Shown here piece after piece: positions 27,801 to 62,442 of a stretch of 64,000 nt of DNA (positions are counted from its first letter, which is position 1; each line of letters begins with the position of its first letter). A program made the position numbers and the translations under genes. The DNA lies in contig OX030957.1 of the NCBI GenBank assembly GCA_943735955.1, positions 5,224,301-5,288,300 on the forward strand. The letters run 5' to 3'. Origin of the DNA: Piscicola geometra. Lineage: Eukaryota > Annelida > Clitellata > Hirudinida > Piscicolidae. Below the pieces are notes generated by a model that was given only the letters and a program-made list of their open reading frames with translations, made no database searches and had not been told where the DNA came from.

Positions 27801-30093
27801 GGGTAGATGTTTCATAATTTTAAAGTATTTTCTTTTGCCTATCAGCAGTCAGAATATTTCTTCTTGGATAGTCCTGACATGTTTTATTTTAAATCTTCTT
27901 TTTATCAATGTCAGCTACCATGATACAAAATAGGTGGTTAAATTAAGTTGATAATGGGTTTGAAAATATTATAAAACAGTGTCATAATGTTGAAAAAAGA
28001 CCTATTTCACTGTTAGTGGGCAAGTCACTTCAAAACCCAACAGGCCATAGGCTGCTCCATTCTCTTGACTGATCTCTTTTGCTTCTGCTGGTGCACATGG
28101 AATGTGCTTGGTTTTCTTTAGCTCAAATCTCTTCTAGCCCTTTGTATTTTGTTTTTGTTGAATGAGTGAGAATGAATAAGCCTTATTCAATAAGGAAGGA
28201 ACATACTCTCTCAGTGGGATGGTTTTCGAGAATAAAAACAATTGATGCACTATCTTTTACGTGAAATACTTAATAATAGGTTTTTATTACCTTCAATTAA
28301 GTTTAAACTTTTAAAAATTAAGTTTTACGTGAAATACTTAATAATTGGTAAAATAGAATATTTTAAATTTATAAGATATTTTTCACCATATTACTAGTAA
28401 AACATTTTTAATAAATTGAAAAATATTATGTGAAATTTTTCAATAAAAAAGTTGTTGCATAATATTGGTCAGAGCACTAAATGTCATAGGCAAAATTTAA
28501 ATTATTTTATTTTGCCTATTAGCATTACCACACAGCTATTTAAACATTGGAAACTTGTCTTCAATAATTGTTATGGATGTGTGCTTGTGTGTATGTGCAT
28601 TTTATGTTTGGTGGACTAATCAAATGCATGCATACTAATCAACGCTGGGCCAATCAAACTATATGAGTATATGTTTGTATGAAGGCGGGGGTCTACAAGC
28701 GAGAGCATCCAAAATCTTTAGAGTTTGATTAAAGTTAAGCTACATTTCTTTAAAATTTTGTCTCACAGTCATGCAACTCGCAGTTTCTTTGTAGACGTTT
28801 TATTTGGCACTTTCAAAAGTTATTCACTAATGAGGCAGCCTCCTCATTGTAACCTACCTCACACGAAACACCTCACCGATTAAGATTATCACATTTCTCG
28901 TAATCATAATACAGGGCCCTATTACAGATTTAACCCTTCGGAGAGAATAGGCATTATGTTATTATACGAGGTTTCGTGACCGGAAAGCAAACAGGAATGC
29001 TGTGACAGTGAAGGCATTATTTGTATGTCTTGTCTCCTTTAACCTCGCTTTGACGCACGCTGCTTTAATCAAGTCTTTATATCTTTGTCAAAAACTAGAG
29101 CGTGGCATTATCTTATTAGCGCTTCTTTCGCTATAGAAAATTATATCATCGTTTTTATATTCTAAAACAATTATAATTAAAATACTTAAGATGAGATATA
29201 ACAGTGATCCTTTTTAGATATCATTCTTTTAATTTAAGTTACGCCGTTAATTGTTTATTCAAGCAGCCAAACCCACCATCAATGCAGCATGCCTATCATT
29301 CTGATGAGAAAAAGAAAAATCTAAATAATCAAAGGAACTGTATGGAATAGATCGGTTAGGTAAGAGAGAGAAGAGAGAAGAAGGGCGAGAGACCTTGTGA
29401 TAGTACCTGAGCTAATGGAAGTTTTGATAGGCTAGTGTGATAGCTAAAGCGAACACTTGAGTCTTAAGTCCCTCTCAGGCTTAAAAGTCACTATTTAAAT
29501 CATTTTAGAGTGTCTTTTACTACGAGTTTGAGTTTCTGATGGATTTTAATGTATATTGCTGGGTTCTTTTCTTGAATGTTGGTTGATTTAATCATTTCAT
29601 TTTCTTATTTTAAACCTTATCAAATTAATTAAAATTTTTGGGACCGATTTATTAGCGTTAATTGGTTTTAAACATATACATATATTAGTAATATATATAT
29701 GGTTTTTAATATTTGGATAATTTATCACGCTTGCATTCTTATTGAGGCTTGGTTTAAAACAGTGTAAAGATTTATTATTTAAATGTCAGAAATAACTTAG
29801 AAGGCTATTTCTCAGTTTATCCAAATTAACTTTAAAATAGAATTTTTAAAGAAGGATAAACATGTGGTTCTCATATGTTATATCAATGAATATACACAAT
29901 ATAAATTATATTATATAATCAACATTAAATATGTATTAAACATTCAATGATTAACTAACCTCTTTTCCTTTAAGTAAAAATGACATTTGAATTTTTTCAG
30001 TTTATAATAAACAATAGAATTTTCTACATATTCCCAAATTTAAATTGCTATGCAGTTTGAGTGCGTATAATCGGATACACCTAGCCACTTGAA
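24841..30093. other. intergenic, no supported gene; holds an inverted-repeat element
   Basis: No frame here has a family motif or a phase-consistent partner. The recognisable structure is the 27.2-28.7 kb segment described separately. The last part may hold the promoter and 5' UTR of the ankyrin/coiled-coil gene that starts at 30094. Confidence 0.5.
27188..28721. mobile_element. 1.5-kb segment bounded by long inverted repeats (probable non-autonomous DNA element)
   Basis: The left arm (about 27188-27307) and right arm (about 28608-28721) are reverse complements with substitutions and a small indel. A 30-bp core containing GACCCCCGCCTTCATACAAA differs at only one position by eye. The interior shows no transposase frame. 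It contains a direct repeat of about 70 bp (27711-27776 and 28421-28489, both with GCATAATATTGGTCAGAG). Arm ends and target-site duplications are not resolved. Confidence 0.6.
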
Positions 30094-33000
30094 ATGTCTT
30101 CCAGTCTCAGATCAATATTCGACAGTAGTTCTAAGAAAAATGTGAGTAAACTTTAAATTAAAAAAATATATTTGAAAATATTTTCTTTAGATTTGTATTT
30201 CTTTTTTAATAAATTTGGCTAATTCACATGCGTTTTCATTGAAGTATAATCATGGCCCTTCTTTATGCTAATCAATTTATAAAAATTATTCCTATTATGC
30301 CTTTTCGTTACTAGTAGGCCGTACAATACTGAATAGCGATCACTCAGGAGATCATTACATAGCTTCGATCATTAATTCATTCAAAATATGTCAACACCAC
30401 CATTGACAGATCTCAGGATGGAGCAAGAACGACGAGAAGTTGTGGTACGGCGTTCGGAGGGAGAATGCTTCGGTGGTCAATTCTCTCCTCAAAAAAGGCA
30501 CCGATCCCACTAAAATTAGTCCCAATGAGGAAATGAGCTGGTTTGTAACGAATCTATTCATAGTAGGAAACGAATATAATTATTTAAGATTCTAAAACGA
30601 TGCCAAGGAAAAAATTTTTAATACTTAATTTAATAAACATTTTTCATTAATTTGTTTTAAATTCCAATTTAACTCGCTTAGCTTGCACATGGCCGCAAGG
30701 GATGGTTTCCACGGCATGATCAGCTTGATTATTAAAGAGGCGCACTATCTCGATTTGAACGTCAGAGACAGCAAAGGTATCAATGTTATTCACGAATATA
30801 TTTTTTTCAATTTCTATAGATTTTGTGCAATAGTATAATGTTTTATGAAGCGAATAGACATGAAATCATAATCATTCATCGTTTGTAATCAATCAAAAAT
30901 TAATAATTTGAAAATACTTAAAAAGGTTAAAATATTCATGTGAACATGACATTCTAATTATACAATATATATTCAAAAAAGTAAATAATTTTTCAGGCAG
31001 AACGCCATTGCACTTGGCTGTCGGCACGGGTCGCCGTGACATCGCACAGAACCTTATCGAAGTGAGTGACACTAGAATATGACAACTATGTGGCTGCAGT
31101 ATCGCCTCTTCATACACTTCCGAAATACTTGACATTTGGCATTGAATTAAAGGGGAGATATAATTATAATGAATTTTATTGTACATTTTTATATAAGGTG
31201 CGTATGCACTTCTGAACTTTATCTGAATCACTATTTTATTTATTTAATTGTATTAATTTTTATTTATTTAATAGATTTATCTTATTTACTCACTAACAAA
31301 TTTTTATTTATTTTTAAAGAAGCTTTGTAGATCAAGAAAATTATTAAGCAAGTTGAAATAAAGTTGGAATAAATAAATATTTATACTTATATGATTGAAA
31401 TTAGTAAAATTAGAATTAAATAAAAACCAAAGTTGACTTTGAAATATAGACACTTATATTAAACAATATTAATTAAATAACAAATTTTCCAATAAATTAT
31501 TTTCTCTTTCGACTAGAATCACGCTGACTTGACGGCTACAGACGTTGAGGAGAAAGGCCTGATGCACTTCGCAGTGATGGGTGGACACCTTGGCTGTGTG
31601 GAACTCTTGGTCACCAGTGGAGCTCCGGACGATTGTCCAGATAAGGTGAAAGGGGGATAGAAGAGAATGCAAATAAATCAAAAATAAAAATTGAGAAATT
31701 TAGTTTTTATTTGGTTTATAGATAGTTGAGTCCAATTTAAAAATCTCAAAAAAGCCATAAATAATAATTATAATGTTAATTATTAAAATAATAGATAATA
31801 ATTATTATTATAATTTTTAAACTAATTTTAATCCTTCAGCACGGGTTCACTCCACTGCACTATGCTGCGAACAAGAATCAGGCCACCATCTGCAGCATTC
31901 TGCTCAAGAACGGAGCTTACGTCAACTACAAAGACAGCCAAGGAATGTGTGTGGGTGAAAATGGTTTGAGGATTATTAAAATATTCTTTCGACTCCTTTG
32001 AAGTTTTTAAAGTGTTAGTAGTATTGGTAGGGAACATTTCGAGTGTTTTTACGGTATTTAAAGAGGTTTTTAGAGATCTTTTTTTGAGCGTCTTTGTTTT
32101 TTTTGCAAAGGGGCTATATAAATCATTAGTGATTGATTGGTTTTTGATTTGATTTCTATATACTGATTTCTAGTAACCAGTGACGTGACGTTATTAACTT
32201 TTAAACACATTGACTTAACTAAATTGAACTCCCATTCTTTTAAACCTCCTTTCCCTTTTCTCCAGGACCCCTCTGAGCTACAGTGCTTTGAACGGAAACT
32301 CTTCTCTGTGCACCTTCCTCATAAGCAAGGGAGCAGACAAGACCATCACAGACGATCAAGGTATCGTAAATTTAAACTTCATTTGTTGATCATGAGTTGT
32401 TGAAGGCTGATTTTCGCCTATTAATTCGACGTGCTGGTTTTTAATAAGAATGAAAAAAATTTATTTGGTTATTTATTTTTTTATATTCAAGTGTGAGTTT
32501 TGGAATTTAAATATATTGAGATCAAATTTGAATTAGCTCATAAAAATAAAATTTTGAATATTTTTAGGAAATTAGAAATTTAAATTAATTTTGTATTCGA
32601 AGATTAAACTGATGCTTTGACAAAATAATGGAGAAAAAAATTAATTATATATTTATAAATTGTTAAATTTAAGGGAAAATTTAAATTTAAAAACTTTTCC
32701 CAGAAAATGTATAGTTACAACCAATTAATCAATATATTGTATTCATTATTTTATTTTCAGAAGTTATAAAATTAAATCCAAATTCTATTTGTCTCTTAGG
32801 CCATGACGCTTTGTGGCATGCTATGAACAGCAAACAAATAGCCGTCGTGAAGGTGTTACAAGGATCCAACCATGGTCTGTTCCATTTCTCAACATTCAAT
32901 TAAATATATTTTTTAAAATCGTAAAAGTTTTCGATTTTTTATAATATTTTACTAGAGTGTAATAATATTTAGTAAATTAGAATCTAGATTATTATAGTCG

Positions 33001-36000
33001 GTAAAATATATAAGGGTAAAAGCTTCCCGATCTTAAGCAAAAATGAAGTTAGATAAATTGATAACTCAGATGAAGAAAATGCTTCATCTAAAAGAAAGAG
33101 GGATAATTCAGAAAACGTTTATCTCAACCCAAGCAGCCATCCGACTTTTAAGGTTAGTTTTCATTTATGAAAAAAGATCATTATAAATTGTTTTCAATTT
33201 AATCAATTGATTATTATAATAAACATCAATTTCAAGACTCTGAAAGATGAAGAGGCAAACCAAATTGATTCTCCGAAGTCTTCAAGCATGGTTTCTCTCC
33301 CAGTTAATGAAAATGACAGAGCAAGTGCGATTCAAAATGACGAGACATTGTTAGATCAAGTAAAGAATAATAAGAAACCTGCGAAAACAAAAAATAGAGA
33401 AATTGAAAGTGAAGAAGATAATGATCAAGAAACTTTAAAACAAGATGTTTTCAATAGAAAATTCGCGAACAGTTACAGAAAACTAAAGAACCAAGTCGAG
33501 TTTAAGGATTCCGAAGACTTGGTGAGCTGCATCAGCGAAACTCTCCTACAGCTGCAGACTCTCTACAAAGAAAACGAGAAGCTTCAAGACAAAGTGAAAA
33601 GCTTAGAAGATCAGTTGGGAAGTCAAAAGAGAGCGTCTCACTCACATCAGATGCTGGTCAACTCTAGCGTGGATTCCTATGCAGATGTGGTGGTGCAAAG
33701 GGATATCTTATTCGAAGAAAATAAACACCTGAAAGCACTTTTGTCAAAGAATATTTCTGACTTGGCTTTACTGAAGAAAGCCCAAGACTTTTCTTATGAC
33801 CATCTTGAAAACGTAGCCCTGGTTAAAAGCGGTGAGAATAAAAGGATAGAGTTGAAGGCACTAAAAAACCACGTCCAAAGCTATATACAACTCGAAAGCC
33901 AATACAAAGAGTCTATAGCCACTATTGAAAGTCTTAAAAAAGAACTAAAGAAACTTAACGGAAAAGATAACAAAAGAGAAATTAATTCTATTGAATTTTC
34001 TCCAAGCGAAGACTGGCAAACACTGACGAGTTCGTACAACAACAGACTGCTTGAAGACTTCAACACGGTCCTCGAAGGCTACGAGAGCCTCATCAACGAA
34101 AACGATGCTTTGAAAGCTTCAAATGAGATGGAAAAAAGATCAGAAAATTCTTCACAAATCCCTTATATTGCTCATGACACATTCCGGCATGCAAACGAAA
34201 CTCAAAATTCAACTGAATCGGTTTATTCGAATGAGGAGTCGCTAAAGGAAGAGAACGAATATCTGCAACCAACAAGTAGCAAGCGGAATAGCGAAGATTT
34301 TTACAAAGTTGTCACTCAGAGAGACATTCTGCAAAAGGAAGTGGAGAACTTGAAAAAAATAATTGACAACTTGAACAGTGTCAAAATGATTGCTGAAGCG
34401 CCCGAATCTTTAGACCGGAGTTTTAAAAACAAAATTCCTCTAAATGAAAGTCAAGAAAGTGCAAGTGAAAAGCAAAACAATGAAGAAGTGGATAATTTGA
34501 AACGTGAAATAGAATCGTTGAGGAAAGAATTGGATAGATACGAACAAACGCATCAAGAGGTGACAGGTCTCATGCAAGACCACTGCATTCAGTACTTCAC
34601 AGACTCCAAAACTTCAAAAAGATCAATGGTGAATTCTGACTTGAAAGTTCTAGCCACTCAATTGGTACTCAATAACGGAGCTTTGATAAAAACCATGCAA
34701 GAGGAGAATAACTACAAGAAAGAACTAGAAGAACAAGTGAATAAAAGCCAGATGAAAATCACGTCTCTCGAGAAAAGCCTTAATTCGTTTGGGAACTTAG
34801 CGGTTGAAAAAGACTTATTAGAAAGGAAAGTCAAAAATTTAGAGAACTTTATTGGTCCGAATAAATTGGATGAAAGCCCATTGCAACACGTTCCTGAGAA
34901 AGAAGAATCTTACAGCGACTGTGATACGAACGAGTTTATCGACAAATTTATTTCAAATAATCTTTTTTTGTTCAATGACCCAAAAACAAAAAATCCTATT
35001 AATGCTTGCTTTAATCAAATAATTAAACTCGAAAACTTAAAGAATGAGTTGATTGATGAAAAAGAGCAACTGCTGAGCTCGAACAAGGCTAATCATGACA
35101 AAAGAAATAGTTTGCCCAAGACAAAAGAAGTAATTAGAGTTTTCCAAGATGAAAATTACCTACACCCAAACTCCAATATAACCACACAGCGTACCCCTTT
35201 CATTGTGCTGTCGAACGAAGAAGACGTCTTCACAGACGAATGCATAGATCGGGATCAGCTGGGCGATCTCTTCGTTAAAAAGGACATCATAGAAAGAGAG
35301 CTTGCCATTTTGAAGTGCATTGAATTCCCTAACGAAGAAATTAAAGACGAAAAAGAAAGAGACATTGAATTACAGTTGATTGAAATTAACAAGAGAATCG
35401 ATAAAATACAAAGTTTAACAGGCGTAACTCCAACTAGAGATTCCTTGGCTGACAACACTCTCCAAGTTTCCGATGGGTCCCAATCCCCGTCTCTGAGCCC
35501 CTCTTCGGCAGCTCAACAGTTCGACAAACTGGTGAAAGAAAGCAGAGGAGTATCGAGAAAAGTACCGTCTAGCAGCCCGTCTTCAGAGAAAGATATGCAA
35601 GAGCTTGAAACTAATGAAAAAATGATCAAGCTAGGAAAGAAAGAAATTTTTTTGACAAAATATTTAAAGCAGAACAATGATTATTTGAAAAATCAAATAG
35701 AATACTTGAATCGTATCCTAGAAGTGAAAAGCGTGAACCTTGATCTAGAAGCAGTAAGTACTGACAAGAGCACTGATTGTTCGTCATTTGATAACAAAGA
35801 GAAAAGGAGAAAAAAGAAAAAGAACCTCAAAGACTCAAAAGCTCTTCTAGAGAAACTTAATAAAGAGAACGAACTTTTTAGCAAGCAGTTAAGTCAAACT
35901 CACGATCAATTAGTATTTTTTATTCTTGGTTTAAAAGACCAAGTGAAAAATCTAAAGTTATCGGAGGATAATGTTGCTACTGATGGTGGAATTGAAGATG

Positions 36001-38577
36001 ACACAAATTCAGAAAATATTTCAGAATTTGTAAGAAATTTGGAGATGTTAAACGCGCAGCAAAGAAAGTCGTTAGACGAGAAAGAAAGAGAAATTGAAGA
36101 GTTGAACCGGTTTCCTGACGTGCACCAGCAGCTTCTTTCCAAGTATGAAAACCTCCGGCAAGAGTTTGAAAAACTAAAAGAAAAAACTTTTAGTGCTCTT
36201 GCAAGTAAGGAAAAAGAAGCAAGAGATGCCGAAATACAAACTTTGGAAGATGAAAGTAATGACTTTATTTCTATTTCGAAAAAAGAGATAAATGAGTTAA
36301 AAGCCGAGAAAGATGATTTGGTAAAAAACTTAAATGCGGAAATTGATGAATTGAAAAAGAAAATATTTGAAGTGTATTCAAATGCAAAAGACGAAAACGA
36401 AAGCCTAAAAAAAGAAAACGCAGATATGAGAGATAAACTTAAACTATTAAATTCATTCGATAAACCCTCGACCCTTGAAAATAAACCAAAAAAGTTAGAA
36501 AAAATTAAAATTATAAATCCAAACGAAAACTCCAAAAGTGACGTGAGGAGTAACGATGAGGATTCTGAGGCTAGCGTTTATCTGTCACCAACGTGTGTGA
36601 GTCCTCAAATATCTTTCGTGAGCATAGAAAAAGAGAAGATCATCCCTTTTCAGATGTGTCCGCAAAACAACTCGCCACTGAACCACTTCAACACAAATAA
36701 TTTCGAAAATGGCGATGGCCTTGTGCTAGAAGAAAGCCCTGAAGAGCAAATAGAAGTGCTTTGCAATGAAGTTCTCAGGCTGAGAGAGTGCTTGAGATCG
36801 GCTGAAGAAGAGCTCAACAACTACAAAGCTAACGGTAAACTGTATTTTCCTATTACTTTTCTAATTTTATTTATAACATTTTTGAAATCACACGCACATA
36901 TACATAATAATGAAGTTAAAAAGACTAAAATTCTTTACACAGAAGACGACACCCTTAACGAAGGCAGTAGTGATCAGGAAACTTCTTCGGCAAAAGAGCT
37001 TGCCTATTTGAGAGAAACCAACAGGGAACTAGAGAAACAGGTGGTGAATCTGGAATACAAGATGAGTGAGCGCAAAAAGTTTGAAAGGTTGATTATTATA
37101 ATTTTCGCTCAATTTTTTCAACCATGAAAACGCTAGGAGTGTTAAATGCTTATAGAAGTAGTAGACCTTGGAAAAATACTATTTAAATTAAATTCCCAAA
37201 CTAATAATTTTAATATGTAAAAAGTAAGCATTAAATAAAATTAAAATATATAAAATTAATAAATAATTTTTTTTAAAGACTGGGTATGAACTATGAGCTG
37301 ATTGAGACAAAGAAACTCTTGCACGCCAAGATGAAAGACCACGCAGAGAAGCTTTCGGAATGCGAAGAAAAGATCGAAGATTATGAGAAAGATATTAAGC
37401 ATTTGAAGGCCAAGATAAGGGTTCTGGAGATGGATAATGAAGGTCTCATGAGTCAAATGAGGTTTTACAAAAACTCTCGAAGGGTGGGTATAATTATTCG
37501 ATTTTGTTATATATAAAAAAATGAAACTTCATAACTTTTTAAGTTTATAAATACTTTAAGTTAGGAATATATTTATTTAAAGTTTTAAAGAACTTTCTTA
37601 AACTTGATATCTTCAAATACTCCAAAGGCTACCAATGGACCAGAAGACAATGATTTGATAAAAAAGATGAGAAACGAGAATCTGAAACTGCAGAGCTTTT
37701 TAGAAATTCTCGAGCAGACGACTCAGCCAGGCATGCACTCGCCAAAAGAGCTGAACGATGAATCTACCAAAGGGGTTAAAGATAACTCATTAAATTTTAA
37801 TTATTTAAAAAAAGATTAATTTAAACGGCTTTTAGTTATTAAAAACACCATTAGTAGTTTTCATCAAAACTTTGTGAATTACTTAATCGTAGGAAAAGGT
37901 GGAAAGGAAAGAGAGTTTGAGCCGGAAGCACCAGCATGACGAGTGCTACAAAGAGATTAACAGACTCAGCAAGCTTCTGACGGTACTTTTAGCAAAACTT
38001 TCAACAAAACAAATTTTAAATTACTATCAAGTCTGGTTTATAATTTTAGAAATAAATCAAATTGATTAAAATGAATTTTGAAGCACCAAACGTACATTAT
38101 TTTAAAATATTTGTAGTGTTCTCAGTAACACAAATTAATTATCTTTAATTTTTTATTTAGGATAATGAACTAGATTCCAAAATAAAGATCAACACGTACA
38201 AGAAACATTTGATGTCATGTTTTCAGGTAAATGACTATGATTGCATTCAACACTTCATTCCATTTAACATTTAAAACTTTTACAAAGTTCATTAAATAAT
38301 AATTGGACGCAAAAACTGAAAGCGAAAGCCATACATTTTATTTATATTCACAATTCTATAAAATTGTCATTATAACCAATTTATGAACTTAAATTTAAAT
38401 TTCATTTATGAATAAATGCTATTAAATTCATAGAATTTTTTTAAATTAATAATTTTTTTATTAATACAAATTGAACCATTTTAGGGTACGATGACAGAAG
38501 AATCCAGAAGGAAACTGATGTCATTGTTGCTAGAAGAGAATACACAGTTCGACGTTTCGATGGTCATAAAAGAATAA
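30094..38577 (+). CDS. RAI14/UACA: RAI14/UACA-type ankyrin-repeat and coiled-coil protein (1723 aa)
   Basis: Sixteen exons close in phase: 30094-30141, 30410-30540, 30682-30776, 30997-31061, 31517-31645, 31840-31946, 32266-32360, 32800-32874, 33070-33152, 33237-36834, 36943-37087, 37279-37483, 37628-37774, 37893-37982, 38161-38226, 38485-38577 (TAA). Residues 17-60 (WSKNDEKLWYGVRRENASVV) resemble the start of vertebrate RAI14 and UACA. Residues about 60-248 are ankyrin repeats (GRTPLHLAVGTGRRDIAQNL, HGFTPLHYAANKNQATICSI). Residues about 277-1690 are mostly charged heptad coiled coil with polar, Ser-rich breaks, nearly all from one 3.6-kb exon. The end (INTYKKHLMSCFQGTMTEESRRKL) resembles the conserved C-terminus of that family. 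Vertebrate relatives are actin-associated or apoptosome-linked scaffolds (RAI14 980 aa, UACA 1416 aa). Which paralogue it matches cannot be settled by eye; it may predate their split. Confidence 0.88.
36835..36942 (+). other. 108-nt intron with no in-frame stop
   Basis: Between exons 10 and 11 of the RAI14/UACA-type gene lies GTAAAC...CACAG, a multiple of three and open in the coding frame. Reading through it would insert 36 hydrophobic and basic residues (for example LYFPITFLILFITFL) in the middle of a coiled coil, so I treat it as an intron. Retention would still give a full-length protein. Confidence 0.75.
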
Positions 38578-39545
38578 TTAAATCCTTCAAGCTGGAGTAT
38601 TCTTGAATTCTATTTTTAATTTAAATAATTTTAATTTGGTAAAGTATTTTAGTATTCAAATTGTAAATGATAATTCGTTATTTCTATCCGGTTGAATTGT
38701 AATTATATTTGTAATTAAAATTTCCGGAAAGTTTCGTTAACTGAATTAATAATTAAAAAATTAATGAATTAATCGATTTCATTGTAATATAATTAAATTA
38801 TACATTTTTGATTTTATTTGAATGTTATACATGCATTATTTTTTTACCAATTGATGTTTAAATGAATCATATTCAGCATGTGTATCTATTCTTTACAGTG
38901 AAAGTATCTAATCTTCATCAATTTTCAACTTTAGTCATTTTCTAATCAACATTCCCAAAACTATCAATGATTATTCCTTCAATTTACCAAACGCAGTTTT
39001 CAATAATACTTTCTTATAAAACTACATTTATATTCTTATGTAGCAAAAATTATTAATATTTATTTTGTAATTTAATAAAATGAACATATGATTATTTTGC
39101 ACAATTATTTATACATGAGTATGAAAATAAAATAATTTGGAACAAAAGTATTTTGGCTGTGTACTAAATAATAAAATTCAGAATATTTATAGTTTTATAA
39201 TATGAATACGGACATCTTTATCACAATATATTATTAAAATAAAATATGCTCTAAGAATAATCTTACAAAACGAACGATGGACTAGAGTTTTAAGAGTTTC
39301 TCAAAACGAAAAGATGCTTCAACTTTTGATGGATGATGTAGCGAAAAAATTCTGAGTAATATTCATAAGCTACGACGCGCATTTGGATGGAATCTGACGA
39401 ATCTTTCATAATCGAAGGCTACTCAGAAATTTCGAAATGATCATAAAAGCTGTATAAAAAAATAAAAATTAAAACAAGTATGAACAATTAAAATGAAATA
39501 ATGGTTCTTAAAGAGGAAATTAAATGCAGAGGCGCGAGCACGAAA
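38578..39545. other. convergent intergenic gap with facing 3' ends
   Basis: AT-rich DNA of 968 bp between the stop of the plus-strand ankyrin/coiled-coil gene and the stop of the minus-strand LRRK gene. AATAAA hexamers at 39074-39079 and 39126-39131 are candidate poly(A) signals for the plus-strand gene. No gene is seen inside. Confidence 0.5.
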
Positions 39546-62233
<22,688 letters not shown>

Positions 62234-62442
62234 AGATATACTTGTTGTTTGTAGGATATCTATGACCTGTTTATTTATTTTATATGACCTATTTTGCGAA
62301 TAGTTATTTCAAATATTTATCTTTTAAACTTTAAATTTTAAAGATAAATATTTATAAAGATAAAATTTAAAGTAATATATTTGAAAGATAAATAATTTTT
62401 AAAGGTAAAATTAAATAATCATACTTAAAAGGACCAATTTAA
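62234..62442. promoter_or_regulatory. putative shared promoter between LRRK and RNF146
   Basis: 209 bp of AT-rich sequence separate the inferred LRRK start (minus) from the RNF146 start (plus), so both genes must be driven from here or from within each other's first introns. No clear TATA or initiator can be assigned. It depends on the two inferred start exons being right. Confidence 0.4.

Noticed and set aside
35906..36535. 209-codon minus-strand frame
   Set aside because: Antisense shadow of the coiled-coil exon (AAA/GAA-rich codons give Phe/Ser-rich frames).
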